DNA of 64,000 bases from Tricholomella constricta (GCA_013368375.1 JAACJP010000006.1:1-64000); one strand, 5' to 3'; counted from the stretch's first letter, positions 12,101 to 24,895 are shown. Notes: generated from the letters alone by a model not told the origin. Program-made: numbers and translations.

Positions 12101-15100
12101 CTAGAGCAGGCTCGATATTACGAATGGCTTGCTCTTCTCCCCACGCCCCTTCGAATTCCCGTAGGGTATAATAGACAGGGTATTGGCCTGGGCGACAGAT
12201 AATGATCGAAACTCGTCGTACCCCGCGATGACCGAGGACCTCCTTGTGGTCATTTACAAATTGGGTAACAGTGGTGGTCCAAGCACTCTCGGACATATCA
12301 TCCTCTTCCCTAAAAATGCGGAGAGCAACGTTGATGACGTTGGGGGGTTGGCTACCTGGGCCATAGCGTTGGCAGAACTCGTCGGAGTCGAAAGTCGGTA
12401 GCATCGACGCGACCCTCTCGAAGCCTCGCGAAAGAGCAGCGATGTTTGGGAAGGAAGCAATTGCACCCGTCCGTATAGGCTGCGACTGGTGACGGTTGAT
12501 CATGTAGGTCAAGTCGCTGACAGAGCCTGATCTGCGATTCTCTCTGGAAAAAACTTGAGAATTGCCTTGACCTTATGACATTGTGGATACATACCCGAAA
12601 GAGATACGAGGCGTCGAGGGAGGTGAATGCGATTGACCAAGGTTGAAACGCCATGTGACAATGTTGGGAACTTCACCGTCATCTAGAGAGTCGCCTTCTT
12701 CATAATCGATAGAGAGCAAGGTATAAGCTCTGTACGCGCGACGAATATAGACCTCGAAGGCGGCTGAATAGTAAATTGAGTTTCATGCGAAGCACGTTCA
12801 GAGAATAAACGTACCCAATGTGACCATAGGATCCGTGTGGTTGAAGAAGGCAGGAAGGACGTCGTAAACAGTATAGCGGGAGTCACTCAATTCCTTCAGC
12901 ACCTCGGCGGAAGGGGTCCTGTACCGAAATTAACACAATGTATGTTTAACCAGATGATACTTACCTCGGCCCTTGCCCTTGTTCACCGTAATAGTTATTG
13001 GTCACAGAGTTTTTCAGAACAGCCTCCATCTGCACCAGACGCTCTTCGTAGGAAGGCATCTGGCCAAGAATAAGGACCTCGCGGGCCTTCAACGTGACCG
13101 AGGTGGAGGATCTAAATCCTAGTTAGGAATATAATACAGCGCAGCATGACGAAGACTCACTTCGCTTCGAGGGCAGCCAAGTCTTGCATAGTCTGGTAGA
13201 GAGCACTCTCGGTGTTAGACACGTTGATGCTGCTAGTTTTGACGTAGTCGAGCACAGCGAGGACCAACTTGGCCTTGCTTTGAGCCTTGATATGGCTCAA
13301 AACGAGGCTCACAACTTTATCGAGGTCGTCCTTGTGTTGTTCACGAAGAGCCAGAACTCGGGCTTCGATGCTGCCACCAAAGAGTTTCTCCGTCGCTTCG
13401 TAGCGTTCCAGGAGGGAGGCAATCACTGCAGTCTCATGTCCCTTCAGACCATTCTGGTATCTATCCAGGACATCAGAAAGTGCATCGAGGGAAGCCCGGA
13501 GCATGGCACGATCCTGGGGAAGAACATTGTCCTGGATGTAGTGCTCGACGATCTTCTTGATACGGACTGCTGGGAATTCATGGTTATCGCCTTTAGCCTT
13601 GGCAGCGTCGATGGCATGTCTGACGCCCTCCTCGAGTTTGGCGGGCATGCGACCAGAGAGAGACGAAAGAATGGCGTTGACCTCAGAATACGGAAGTTCG
13701 GGCTCGTGGAGCACATCGATGAGGTCCTTGAGGGTTGAGGCCATGATGGCCTGGTTGTCAAACCCATCCAGAATGTCATTAAGGATGGACATGCAACGGA
13801 TGTACCTCTGATGCGGTTTGTTGCCAACGACTCCTGGAACGCCCATGGCAGGGAGTTGGCCTTCAAAAGGCTTCGCGTGCTTGACACGAGTAGGGTCATC
13901 GAGCGTTAGGATTCCAAGAATGTCGCCAGGCTCCAAAGAGACTCCAGGTTGCTTGATGAGTTGGATAACACCATCCTCGGACGCAACCAAAGGCATGTAC
14001 ATCTTCATGACCTGATCATGCCAGGTTTAGAAAATTCTTCGAATCGAATGAAGCACGCTGCCACCAACCTCGATCTCTGCATATTGCTCGCCAGCATTTA
14101 TATGCTCTCCACTGTCAACGAAAAAGCGGATCAGTTTGCCGGGACTGGGGCTCCTCAGCTGGGTGGGGTCATTTTCCTGCTCGATCAAGCAAGTCTTTGC
14201 GTCGACCATCAACCTGAGGGCACCGACTTCCTCGCGCCAGTAGATGGAATGACTCTTTCCATCCAAGAGCACCAAAAGACCGCCGTCAGCAAGAGGGCGG
14301 GCACCAACCATAGTTCGGCCTCCGTTGAGGTAAAGGGTCCAGACTGTGGAAGAGGAGCGGGCGGCCGTGAAAGAATACCGGGTATTCTCGTAGATGAAGT
14401 CGATCCCGAAGACAGTCTGTAGAACATCGCGGGCAGGAACTTGACCCTTATCGAGAACGCGTTTGTATTCTGTCCAGCAAGCCTCGGAGTTGAGATACGC
14501 CTTAGTCACGGCACCACATATAACGGCAAGAGTAGCATCAGGGCGTTCTGCGGTCAACTTGTTACTGATGAGGGAGTCGAGCCATCCCGTCGTGATGGTG
14601 TTCTCCTTGAAAGCCTCCAGTTCGAGAAGCTTGATGAGATATTCAACAGTCGTTCTAAAGTCGCCACGAATGCTGAGTTCCTTGAGCGCGACGATCATAT
14701 TTTTCCGGCTCTCGCCACGATCCTCTCCGTACGCAAAGATGTGACCGAACTGTGAATCGGCGAACTCATGCAGTCCACCGGCAGTGGTGACGGAGAAGTA
14801 GCCCCAGACATTGGTACTAGAACGAAAGTTGAGCTCCTGGATGGATCCTGAGGATGGTTTGAAGCCTGCGTCAGGGTTCTCGGCAGTGATACGAACGGCA
14901 ACGACGTGGCCCTTAGGTCTTGGCTTTCGCTGGAGCTCATTGGCGTCAGGCTTGGTCATGTCAAAGTCGATCTCAGAGGTGCCATTGGGAGCAACTCCGT
15001 ACAGCTGACGGATATCTCGAATGCGGTGCAGAGGAATACCCATGGCGATCTGAAGCTGAGCAGCCGGAAGGTTAACGCCGGATACCATCTCAGTCGTAGG

Positions 15101-16474
15101 GTGCTCGACTTGAAGTCGAGGATTCAGTTCCAGGAAGTAGAAATAATCTTCAGCGTGGCTGTAAAGGTCTTCCGACGGTAAAAACGGTGATGTGAGTATT
15201 GATTCCAATCAGCGTCGGCAGAGAAAAGGCACATACATTCCACAGTTCCAGCGCTGACGTATCCTACGAGCTTTGATAGACGGACAGCTGCCCTCTCCAT
15301 CTGTTCAAAAGTATCTTCATTCGCAATGGTGACAGGAGCCTCTTCGATGATCTTCTGGTGACGACGCTGCACGGAGCAATCGCGTCCAAACAATGAAATC
15401 GCATTTCCATATTGATCAGCGAGGAGCTGGACTTCCAAGTGACGTGCTTGCCCAGCAAGCTTCATGATGAAGATGGGTGATCCTGGACCATGGGTAAATG
15501 GCGCGAAATGTGGTGAGTCGCATATATCGCACCTGGAATTTCTCCAGCTACCGCATGATACGCATTCTTGAACCCATCCGGGCCATCGACTTTGCGGATA
15601 CCTTTTCCACCACCACCTTCACTAGCTTTGATCATGACCGGCCAACCTATGAGCGCTGCTCGCTTTAAACCCTCTTCGACGGTCGTTATACATGCATCCG
15701 CATATGCCTTCTCGGGCACCGTCACGTACCCAGCTTCTGTAAGGACCGTATCTGTGATGCCAGTACCCGACCACGGCATCGTAGGCACGTCGGCGCTTTG
15801 CGCGACGATCGTGCTAGAGATCTTGTCACCCAAACTCCTCATGGCACTTCCCGGGGGACCAATGAATATGATCTTGTTCTTGCTTGCTGCTAGACTCTCG
15901 GGAAGTCGTGGGTTCTCGGAAGCATGTCCCCAGCCCGCCCACACGGCATGCACACCGGCGCGTTCAGCGACGTCCACGATTAGATCGACGTTCGCATAGT
16001 TGTTGTTATTTGAGCCGCCGGGCACTTCGATGTATCGATCGGCCATCCGGATGTATTCCGCGTTGACTTTCAGATCTTCAGGAGTCGCCATAACGGTGAA
16101 TTCGACTTCGCGTTCGCGACCGAATGTTTCGTAACTCCATTGTCGGATGGATCGGATTTCCTTCACGGCCGCGATACCTACCAGCTATCAAGCTCCATAC
16201 CAGATGAAGTACTTCCGTACATACCATTGTTGGCAATGAGAACCTAAGCGCGGCCCGTCAGTCGACCGATCATCAACAAAGCGACGTGTACATACCTTGG
16301 TGATTACTGTGTGGCCTCCATTCTGCTTGACGAAATCAGTAATGCTCCCAGCTGGAGCATTTTCTAAGGAATTCCCGCCTAGTATCGCATACTTCAAAAT
16401 GGAAATGTCACATCGAGACCTATAGCGCGCGTACCGATAAATTGCTGGACGCGAGAATGGTCATACGTCGACAT
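9186..16474 (-). CDS. ACC1: Multifunctional acetyl-CoA carboxylase
   Basis: Cytosolic enzyme that makes malonyl-CoA for fatty acid synthesis. The start at 16474 reads [13 protein letters not shown] and splices to [19 protein letters not shown]. The biotin carboxylase domain follows: [13 protein letters not shown], the glycine-rich ATP loop [13 protein letters not shown], and [16 protein letters not shown]. The biotinyl site is made by splicing EIE (ending 14069) to VMKMYMPL (from 14011), with the biotinylated lysine in MKM. The central domain spans about 14.0-12.5 kb. The two carboxyltransferase halves lie in one long exon, 12512-9663 ([32 protein letters not shown]). The final exon ends at 9186. 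The assembled length is about 2,200 residues, normal for the family. Exon borders in the central part (12.5-13.2 kb) were not all resolved. Confidence 0.96.
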
Positions 16475-17133
16475 GGCAGTTTAGAGAGCGGACACCTAGC
16501 GGATACACGTGTAGGCCCCGGTAGTCTGAAGTTGGGAAAAGAAAAACGGGACAAGCAGGGAAGCCGTTTTATATGAACCGCGCGCTCTCTCTCTGGGGTC
16601 AAAGTTATGATCGACCCCCAAAGTTCGTGACCCCTTACGTCAGCGCCAATTCCCGGTAAGTAAAGCACTTTAAATTAGAGGCAAGTTCACAGGTTCCGAA
16701 GTTCCGATCAAAGTGCGCAGGGATTCATACATAATTCTTCAACCTCAAGGTAGTTACACCGTCCAAACCCCAGGACCCCTACCCCCCCGGAAGAAATTGG
16801 GATAGAGGTCTACTTTGCGTCTACATACTTACCTCCCGAAACATAATCGGCCTTCGGGCTAGGTTTGAGGTAACTCTCAGGCTCCTCCTGACCCTTTCGA
16901 GATGGTGTGGAAAAACAGTCATGGCAATCACTTCGGTGAACTTGCCATCGGAATCGTAGAAGGTTAATCAAAACGACGATTTGCGAAAATAATTGGACTG
17001 GAGCAGGAACGTATCACTATAGGAGACAAACATTATCCACGATCATGGTTGAGGCAAAGATTTATGTGTTGCAGAAAGGACATTATAACATTCATCGTGA
17101 TACAAGGGTCCTTCCACTGTAATACAATCGAGA
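16475..17133. promoter_or_regulatory. ACC1 promoter region and ARPC2 3' flank
   Basis: Non-coding stretch of about 660 bases. It contains ACACGTGT (CACGTG at 16506-16511), 32 bases upstream of the ACC1 start, and a CTCTCTCTCT run near 16590. No gene is seen in it. Confidence 0.35.
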
Positions 17134-18300
17134 TCAGGCCAACTCACAGCAGAACTGATGAATCACATACGTAACTGTCTTCCTCTCGGTCGTAGCCACC
17201 TCTGTCTTCGCTCTGTTCAAGATCTTCTGAAACTCGGCTACGCGATGTCTCATCCTTGAATGCATGTACGCTTTGGAGCATTTAATGTGGTAATGGAGGT
17301 AATCGCGGAAAAGCTGAACGTGGGAGATGGTCGTCGATGCAACAGATGCATTCGCAAAGTGACGAGGAAAAAGGACAAATGTCACATAGCCTATGTCTTC
17401 GGTATGGCGCAATCCAGGTAGGTGACGAATCTCGAGCGGGGGGTCACGGTTGGAATACAGAACTTGTGGGGCATTCTGGATAGACGGTTGGCGTCGAGCG
17501 TCAACGAATTCCTAACAGTGCGCAACAGTTCAGTGGACGTTCCCCTTGCACGCGGGAATAACTGTGATGGAAAATACCTGTAGAAACACCTTGCCAAAGA
17601 TGCGATCTGTTTCCTCCCGGAAGACAGTTGAGAAGATAACGGTGACTCGATCGGGGGAGGCTTGGACATAGATCGCCTCCTCGTCGCGGTAATGAACTTG
17701 CATCAGCTCCCCCTGCGTACCTTGTGCAGCTCCTGAGGCTTCTAGCTCCTTCTGTGTCTTGAAACCGAATTCGAAGGGTGCTGCTAGGGCATTGCGTTTG
17801 AACAGCGCAATGGACATGATGAATGCGTCGCGAGCCTCTGGGGTCGACCAAGTTTCAACCGAATTCCACGAGTGCACATAGGATGGAACATACCAGCATC
17901 AGTGGGCACCTGCTCAAGATCGATCACCAAGCTCGCGTTGTACTCCTGCTCTGGCTGCGCAGCAACCAGCTCCCCGTACTCCCGCTTCAAGATGTCTAGA
18001 GCCCCGTAGTTGACAAGTTCGTCCCAGCATCGGATGTGCATAGAGAGAAGGAGAGACGTCTTGCGCTCCGGCGTGGACAAATGAAAACGAACACCATCGA
18101 AGTCTACAAACTTTACATCCAGCGAAGAGGGTCTGAATCCGGTGAGCTGGAATTGATGCAGCAGGTGCTTTGAGTTATACGTACTTAATTATTTTCTCCG
18201 CTAGAGTGGTTTGGATGATATAGTTATGGGACTGCAGATTGATTGAGTATTAGATATGGCACGTAACGACGGATGATATACGTACTTCGAGAAGGATCAT
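17134..18300 (-). CDS. ARPC2: Arp2/3 complex subunit 2 (p34-Arc)
   Basis: Structural core subunit of the Arp2/3 actin-branching complex in the cortical cytoplasm. The first exon is only 15 bases (18300-18286, MILLE). It splices to SHNYIIQTTLAEKI, and the next part contains SSLDVKFVDFDGVRFHLS. Later exons give MHIRCWDELVNYGALDILK, YNASLVIDLEQVPTD, GELMQVHYRDEEAIYVQ and VIFSTVFREETDRIFGKVF. The C-terminus (17412-17134) has the basic helix region YLHYHIKCSKAYMHSRMR and KTVTYVIHQFC. All of these are hallmarks of p34-Arc. The assembled length is near 320 residues, as expected. Confidence 0.94.
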
Positions 18301-18885
18301 GGTGTTAGAGAAGAAAGTTCAAGAGCGAAGACGAATGGAATCGAATAGCTGTGTGCAGTGTCGGTCGTGTCGCTGGTTACTTGGCCGAGTGGGTTCAAAG
18401 CGAGAACGGGTGTGCGTCCGGCTGTAGTCACGTGATCACAGGGCGATTGATCTCCTCGAGGCTCAAAGCTAACTTCAAAGCTGGGTTGCACTTGGGTATG
18501 CGTTTACAGGTGCATATTAAAGTTCGAGGTTCAAGAGTTATGAGTAGCGTAATAGTAAGGCTATTAAATACGACATTAACAGAATTAAAGACCCAGTGAC
18601 TCGGTGAGAGTATATTCAACTTATAAATGAGGCTCAATGCAAGAGTAAATATGTAAAGATGACACAGGGAGGAGTTTCACGACATTAAAAACAGCGGGCT
18701 CATTGTACAAGGCTTTGATGATATTAAAAGCCTTCAAAGACTGCCTGCAGATGTACCGTACTTTGAATGAACAGCTGTGGCGTAACTAAATACTAGCCAC
18801 AATTGAACCCACGACAGCTCAACTTTCTCCGACGACATATGGATACCGATTCTTCAACAACACAAGGGCCTGATATCCCTTGACT
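18301..18885. promoter_or_regulatory. ARPC2 upstream region with CACGTG box
   Basis: Non-coding stretch with GTCACGTGATCAC (CACGTG at 18429-18434), 129 bases upstream of the ARPC2 ATG. The remainder up to 18885 is AT-rich with no recognisable gene. Confidence 0.35.
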
Positions 18886-20481
18886 TTACAAGTCAGGATC
18901 GACCTCCTTATCCTCCGCACCTTTAATAGATATCTTCGCACGTGTCAAGTTCGGCGTCGGTTGTGGCATCTTTGACGTGTTGAGACTATGAGATCATTAC
19001 GAATTATCAGAACGCGACCAACTATACCTTGGAAAACTGGTTTTCTAAGGTGATGTAGCTGTTTGGAGGAGACGAGAAATCTGACTATTTGCGAGTACAT
19101 ATGTAAGCTTGGCTCCCGCGACCCGCCTTACCACGGACGCGCGCGCCCGATGCACATTCCCTACTCCGAGCTCACAAGGCCGCCCCTTATCGATAAGTTT
19201 TTAACGCCTTCGTTGCCCCTTACTACCTGCAACGAAGGTGAGAACCTATTTCGTCAACCTTAATTTTACTTACTTACGTCGTTCCCCGCAACGAAGCCCC
19301 TCTTGTCCTGTGTGACCTTACTGAGGCTTTGAGCCTGAAAGCGACAGCCTTGCAACAACATGAAGCTTCCTGATTAGAGAAGCCAGGTAAGATATTGCGA
19401 TGGAGCTTCGGTGCCGACCATTGATCGTAGTTCAAATCTATGTCATGATAACTATATCAGCTACGACTTACTTTGACAATCGGTTCACTGGAAACTTACC
19501 AAGTCCAGTGGTATATCCAGAAGTTTGGTCCAAAGCCTGAGCTAAATAACCTTCGAGTATTCCTCACATAGGTCCCACCTTGACACTTTAAATCTTGGAT
19601 TTTATAATCGATTAGCAAAGACGTTGTCCGTGGTACCACCTTGAAGCAGATCTATTGTTAGGACGATGCCCTGGAAATGATGAGGACCTACCTTCGACGA
19701 CAATAAAATCAAAGCTCAATCCTTCGACCAAGTTCTTGAGATTATCAGTACCGTGTACAGACGGTGTAAGCGACGAGGAAAACATGAAAGGGGTCAGAAT
19801 TCGCTGTCAAGTTCAATAATTCTCTCAGTAGCTCCTCCAAAGATGTCACGCGGGATCGTCTGAAACGAGTAGGCTATTATTTCACGGACCAAAGCATTGC
19901 GACGGTCTCTCGCTCATCTCGGAGCATACTCTGTCAATTACACTCTGTCAAGCAGTGCATCCAGTAAGCCTATCATCAGGATTCAAGGGCGCACAACTGA
20001 GAGCATCAAACCGCTCTTCGGAGGGTACCATAAGCATAGAATTTTGTGACGCCTCCTTTCATTCTTGACGAAACGGTGATCCAGGTCCTTTGACGATGGT
20101 TCGCATGAGAGCAGAGAATTTGGAAACTTTGTGCACATATTTATATGGATCCGGGGCGCTGCCGACGTGAATGAGAAAGGGCGTCTTCAAGGTTTAAGCG
20201 CAATGTTAGCGGTAGGAATCACGGATGTTTGATGCTTTTTACCTGAGTAATCTGAACTCGTAAAGGTATCCATGACCCTGATTTATATTCTCAAACCTGG
20301 TTGGCCCTTTTGTTTTGATAACTGTAAAGATGGTGTCAATCTGCTTCGGTCGCTGTCTAAAGCCTCTAACGACCTCATCGTTCTTCACAGTTCTCGGTGC
20401 CGGATGATGCAGACAATCAAGGAGACTACCTATCAGTGACGGACTGAAATAGGTTGATTCTATGAACTTGGTATCGAGCAT
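18886..20481 (-). CDS. Unrecognised multi-exon gene, possibly decayed
   Basis: Several minus-strand stretches read as protein but no single clean splice model was found. The first exon (20481-20240) starts MLDTKFIESTYFSPSLIG and ends at a GTAAAA donor. Near 19890-19770 a frame reads RVTSLEELLRELLNLTANSD. Next come NLVEGLSFDFIVVE (donor GTAGGT) and DLLQGGTTDNVFANR. A possible last exon begins near 18970 and reads PNLTRAKISIKGAEDKEVD before a stop at 18886-18888. The order and motifs recall, only weakly, the RecA-like Elongator subunit Elp5/Iki1. That is a guess and is not used as the name. Stops and frame conflicts between the stretches make a pseudogene equally likely. Confidence 0.3.
19207..19238. 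repeat. Perfect 10-bp inverted repeat (hairpin)
   Basis: CCTTCGTTGC at 19207-19216 pairs with GCAACGAAGG at 19229-19238 across a 12-base loop. A half-copy of the right arm (CGCAACGAAG) recurs near 19288. The local sequence is GC-richer than its surroundings, so it may be part of a small inserted element. Confidence 0.5.
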
Positions 20482-21422
20482 CGTCGAGCGCCTAGGGTCG
20501 ATGGGAGTTCCAAGGAGTATTTATATCGGTGGCCTTGTAATGATCCTGGTTTTTTTATGGCCACACGGCTGCCTCTAATTCTGGTGCATACAGAGACGGC
20601 AACTGTGCTAGTATTATTGTATGACGGAATAAATCGCACCTAATATACGTATAAATTGACTTGAGCAGATTCCGACGTGATGTTGTCAATGAAGCTGATG
20701 CATTGAACATTCCGAAGATTAAGGATACTTGGTAGTGACCTTGATCTGCGGAGGAGCGGCATCTGTGGAGCGGTCAGCAACATAAATTTGGCGTACGATC
20801 AGTTGATGACATAGCTTCGCAATGGACTAGCACTTACACAGTCCAAGTGTTCCCGGCGCTGTCGAAACGTGAGACAGAAAGATAAAAAAAAAAGATCGCA
20901 ACCTAAGGAACATGGAAGAAGACCAACTATCGCGAGAATTCTGGCTGTGATCCGATGAGGGGCAAAGCGCGAATAACGGCAATTTCAGCTCGTTGTTAAT
21001 TAATTAAGTCGTCCATTCCAGGTGAAGGAGATTTGTGCCTGCAAAGCACAATACATATGCGTAAGTGAGATTGAGAGAAAGAAGCGCGATCTGCAGAGCG
21101 AGTAAGATATGGGGCTTGAATGCAAAACGCACGACACGCCCTGCCCCAGGAGTGGGACTGGGAGAGTGTGTGTGTGGCGGGGATGAATATGATCAATGAT
21201 AACATGGAATATACAGCCGACGGTGTGACGAGAGCGAAGGATGAAAAGAAGGAAAAATTCCACTAATATTGCAGTAGCACGATCTAAGCAAGTCAAAAAA
21301 GACAGAGTATGCAGGTGCAAGGGAAGACAATTAGAGGAAGCAAGATGGGGGAGAAGATAAAATTCAGAGAAGACGAAAAACAACAACAGAACGGGGAACG
21401 CACGCGCACACGCGTCCGCACT
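20482..21422. other. Intergenic region without a supported gene
   Basis: About 940 bases upstream of the unrecognised gene and downstream of the ZDS-family stop. A minus-strand open frame at 21000-21386 directly follows the ZDS stop and looks like 3' UTR (low-complexity Leu/Ser/Phe). No RNA gene was recognised. Confidence 0.4.
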
Positions 21423-24204
21423 TCATCGTCGCCGCTGCTGCTGCCACATCGCGAGCGGCATGTCCTCCTCCTCGCCATTCCCATTCTGGTCTTGCCGGCC
21501 CTCGCTGGTCCGGGGCCGCCTGCCTTGTGACGGTGCGACGGCGTGCGCACTTTGACCCTTGCGTATCTTGCCGTTCACCAGCGGTTGTGTCGCCACGGCC
21601 GTGGCTGATAACGACCGACCAGAAAGTCGCTCGCCCCCACCATCAAGAATGATGTTTTCCTGTGACGTGCTGGGGTTATACCTGCCGTGATTCCTGGAGG
21701 GTGGTGATCGCGACCGATTGGAAATCGGGGACGACGGAGGGGAAGGCGACGAATGTGACTGGGATGGTTGGTGCCACATCTGCTGGTCCGGGGGCTTCGC
21801 GCCGGGAGGTAACCTAGATTGCTGACCTTGGTTCTGCGGGGAATCCGAGCTGTAATAAAAGTGGTCCCCCGGGTGTTGAGGTTTCGGCTGTACAAGCTTC
21901 GGCGGGGTGTTATACTGAGACGCTGGTGGCTGCTGTGGGCTCCTCGGGTATGGGGGGCCATTCCCACTCGCAACAGGAGCAGATGCGGACCGGCCCATGG
22001 ATATACCCTGTTGCGGCTGCCCGTTATACCCACTATACTCCTGCTCCATCACCCTGTGCTGCATCTCATACTGTGGCCCCTTTACTGGCATCTCAGCCCG
22101 ACGACCACCGCCCCCAGACATCCCTAGTGCAGGTGTCTTCGTCAGCGATGCCTTCCTCCCCGACTCCTTCTTCTTCATCTCAATCTCGCGCTCCCTCTGC
22201 TCGCGCTCCATCCTCTCTCGTCGCTCTTTCTCTATCCGCTCCTTCTCCTCCCTCTCCCGTTGATCCTGCTGTTCCCGTTCCTTCCTTTCCTTTTCCACAT
22301 CATTTTCGGCGACTTGCTGTGCCTCCGCCGCACCCGCCTGGGTCTGCTGCGGCGCGCCGTTTGGCGACGGTTGAGGAGTTTGCGCCTTGTTGATGACGCC
22401 AAGGTACCAGAACATCAAGTTGCTTATTAGTACCTGCTCGTAGAGCGGGCGTCGTGGATTTGCCAGCTTGATATGGCTCAGCCGATAGATGGCTCTCTCC
22501 ACATGTATCGGGTATCTCGAATAATTGTTAGGTCCAACCCCGGCTGAAAGCAAGGGGGAGACTGGTGAGGCGAAGGCTTTGGACTTGGACGCGCCCAACA
22601 GTGCCTGCGCTGCCTCGCGCCCAGAGTGACCAGGCGAGAGCAAAGGCGGTGGAGTCTCGTCCTGCTTCTTCTTCGATCCAAATAGAGACCCAAAGAACCC
22701 TGAATCCTTTTCCTTTTCAGCAGCGCGCTCCCTGCTCTCGGCATCCTTGTATTTCGCCTTCTTACTGCTCTTATCCCCACCCCACTTCCCAAATAGACCT
22801 TTCTTGTCTTTCTCCTTCCGATGGTGCGAGGGCGGACTCGGTGTCGGGGATTGAAAGGGCGGCGCGTGTGGGAGTGGAGGGCGATCGACCGATGGGATGG
22901 GTGGAGGCTGTACCTCGACTGGTGATGGTGTACGTGATGGAAGCTCTTGTTCGGCCGGAGGTTGAGGTGATAGGAGGTGTTGAGGTTGTGGATGATGAAT
23001 GACAGGCCCAAGTGCTTCTAGAAGCGCCTCAGGAGGAGAAGGTTGTGGCTCGTCTGGGAGCTCGGTGAGCGTAGAGGGTGGCGATGAGGTGATTGCAGCA
23101 GGAGGTTGAGATTCCTCGTCCTCTTCTTCCGATCGTACATAGGAATCGAAAATGGAAGTCTCCTCACTGTAAGATTCAGGCCGTTGGTTGATTCCTTCGT
23201 CTGAGAAAGGCCTGCTGCGACGGTCAACGGAACTTGATTCGACGGATTCCCCGTGATCACTAGATGATATGTCGCTCGAAGTCCGTGGTTCAACGGGGGC
23301 TGTTGCAGTCTTTGTTTGTGCTCCTCGACGCGAAGAACCGAAACGATGTCCATTTCCATCGCCAGGTAAGCCAGGTTTCCTGATTTTGGTTCGTGCAGTG
23401 CGGCGTAGGATCTGTCCGGGAGGCGGGACAATGATGGGGGCGTCTGCCTCGTCGACCATCTCTGAGATCTCATCAAGACCGATAGCTGAGCAGTGTATAA
23501 GGACCGCGGCCATGTATTAAGTGAAGCAACAGGTACGAACCTGATGGCGATATGTTCAGACTCAAGCTTCTCCTCAACACGTTCCTAAGTCGTGAGGGGT
23601 CGTCGCTCACTGAGGCCTCCTCCGCCAACTCCTCTAGCTTCTGTAGGTCGCTGATGGTGAGCTGGGGTCCGCGATTCGTATAGAGGCTGCTTCGATTTCT
23701 CCTGAGGGGAACGACGTGCTCGTTCTCGACGCCATCGTGCTCGTCTGGCCTGTACTGTCGACTAAGCATCGACTTTTTCCGTCCAAGACCGGAGCCAACA
23801 GATAGTGAGTCGGATCTCCCGACAGAACTGTGTCCATCTTCAGAAGAGGGGGGAGACCTAGCATGCTCCTTGAGGAAAGCGCGAAATTCGGCGGGAGCTA
23901 TTTCGGGGTGAAGACTGGCGGGGACCCAGAAGAGGTGGAAAGGGTCATCTGCTGGGTTGTTTGGGGTGGCAGGAGGACCTTCAGAGCTCCCACTTGTTCC
24001 TGATCCACTGGCGCTTTCGACTGAGGATTCATCTGAAGGGGTCGGTAGGCGATATGTTGTGGGGGATGAAGGAGGTGACTGATTTGGAAGGTCAGGATCG
24101 ATGGTGAGGGCTCCTGGGGTGGTTGAACGACGACGGATGTCTCTGAGGGCCTCGACCTCGCGTTGAATGTCGTATTCAGAGGGCTGGAGGGTGCGAGTGG
24201 CCAT
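21423..24204 (-). CDS. Zds1/Zds2-family protein (PP2A-Cdc55 regulator type)
   Basis: Two exons, 24204-23541 and 23485-21423, are separated by a 55-base intron that joins NISPS to AIGLDEISEMVDEAD, giving 908 residues. The N-terminal part has a conserved block DPFHLFWVPASLHPEIAP. The C-terminal third carries the Zds signature YPIHVERAIYRLSHIKLANP, continuing to RRPLYEQVLISNLMFWYL near residue 600. Between them lie long Ser/Pro-rich disordered stretches. A charged helix (KERKEREQQDQREREEKER) and a disordered tail follow. In yeast, Zds proteins hold PP2A-Cdc55 in the cytoplasm and act in mitotic exit and polarity. The same role here is inferred from the two conserved blocks. Confidence 0.85.
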
Positions 24205-24540
24205 GTCAGCGCAAAGAATGAAAAACTCGGAGTGTGTGGCGAGTCTTGTGAGAGATCAAGGGGCCAGATACACAGCAACGAGGAAACAAGACAAAGTGGG
24301 TTGGCGCTGAGAGTGTTCGCCGTTGAGCAGATGTCAAGGCTGGAACAGACTTCAAGGCGGGAAACAACGGTCGTTGTATGTAATTTTGCACAACTCCGCA
24401 CACAAACTTTACTAGCTTGCTCTACCAAGACTCTTTTACTACGGCCACTTCTGCCCAGCGCTCTGCTCCATCTATCTGATCTGCTCATTCACACCCTATG
24501 GCCTCTTGTCCTGATGACTTGACCATATGACCCAGCCCCC

Positions 24541-24895
24541 TCAGCGCGTGGCCGCTGCTTGTGTCTGCGTCTGTGGGGCTAGGGATGCGCTCTCTCGCCT
24601 CAGCTCTTGGATCACCGCCTGCAGTCAAACGTCATCAGTACCAACGACAACCAAGGATCGACCGGCACTAACGGCCAAAGCTTCCGGATTGGCGCCGCTC
24701 TCAATCATCCCAACGCACGTTGCCAGTGTCTCCTTGTCCAACTGCGTATTCAGAAGCTGTGACATCTCAAATAGAACTGCAAAAGATGGCGTGGGCATCC
24801 ACAAAACGCGTGTCGGATGTACTTTAATACATAGGAGACCCACTGTCAAGCGTTTGTTGAGCAGATGTGATGCGATCTGATTCTCGTGTTGACAT
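24541..24895 (-). CDS. MZT1: MOZART1 (gamma-tubulin ring complex subunit), small three-exon gene
   Basis: A 77-residue protein from three exons: 24895-24844, 24776-24673 and 24618-24541. Exon 1 reads [17 protein letters not shown]. Exon 2 completes the MOZART1 core [18 protein letters not shown] and then [15 protein letters not shown]. Exon 3 gives [16 protein letters not shown] and a Thr/Gln/Ala tail. All junctions keep frame and use GT-AG ends. Mzt1 binds the N-termini of gamma-tubulin complex proteins and is needed to recruit and activate gamma-tubulin complexes at spindle poles. It is head-to-head with TMA16, 146 bases apart. No single open frame covers it, so simple ORF calling would miss it. 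Confidence 0.9.

Noticed and set aside
18381..18401. TGGCCGAGTGG followed by GGTTCAAAG, resembling tRNA A and B boxes
   Set aside because: The two boxes are adjacent rather than 30 or more bases apart, and no cloverleaf can be drawn.
21000..21386. 128-codon minus-strand open frame after the ZDS-family stop
   Set aside because: Low-complexity Leu/Ser/Phe composition directly in the 3' UTR position, no motif.
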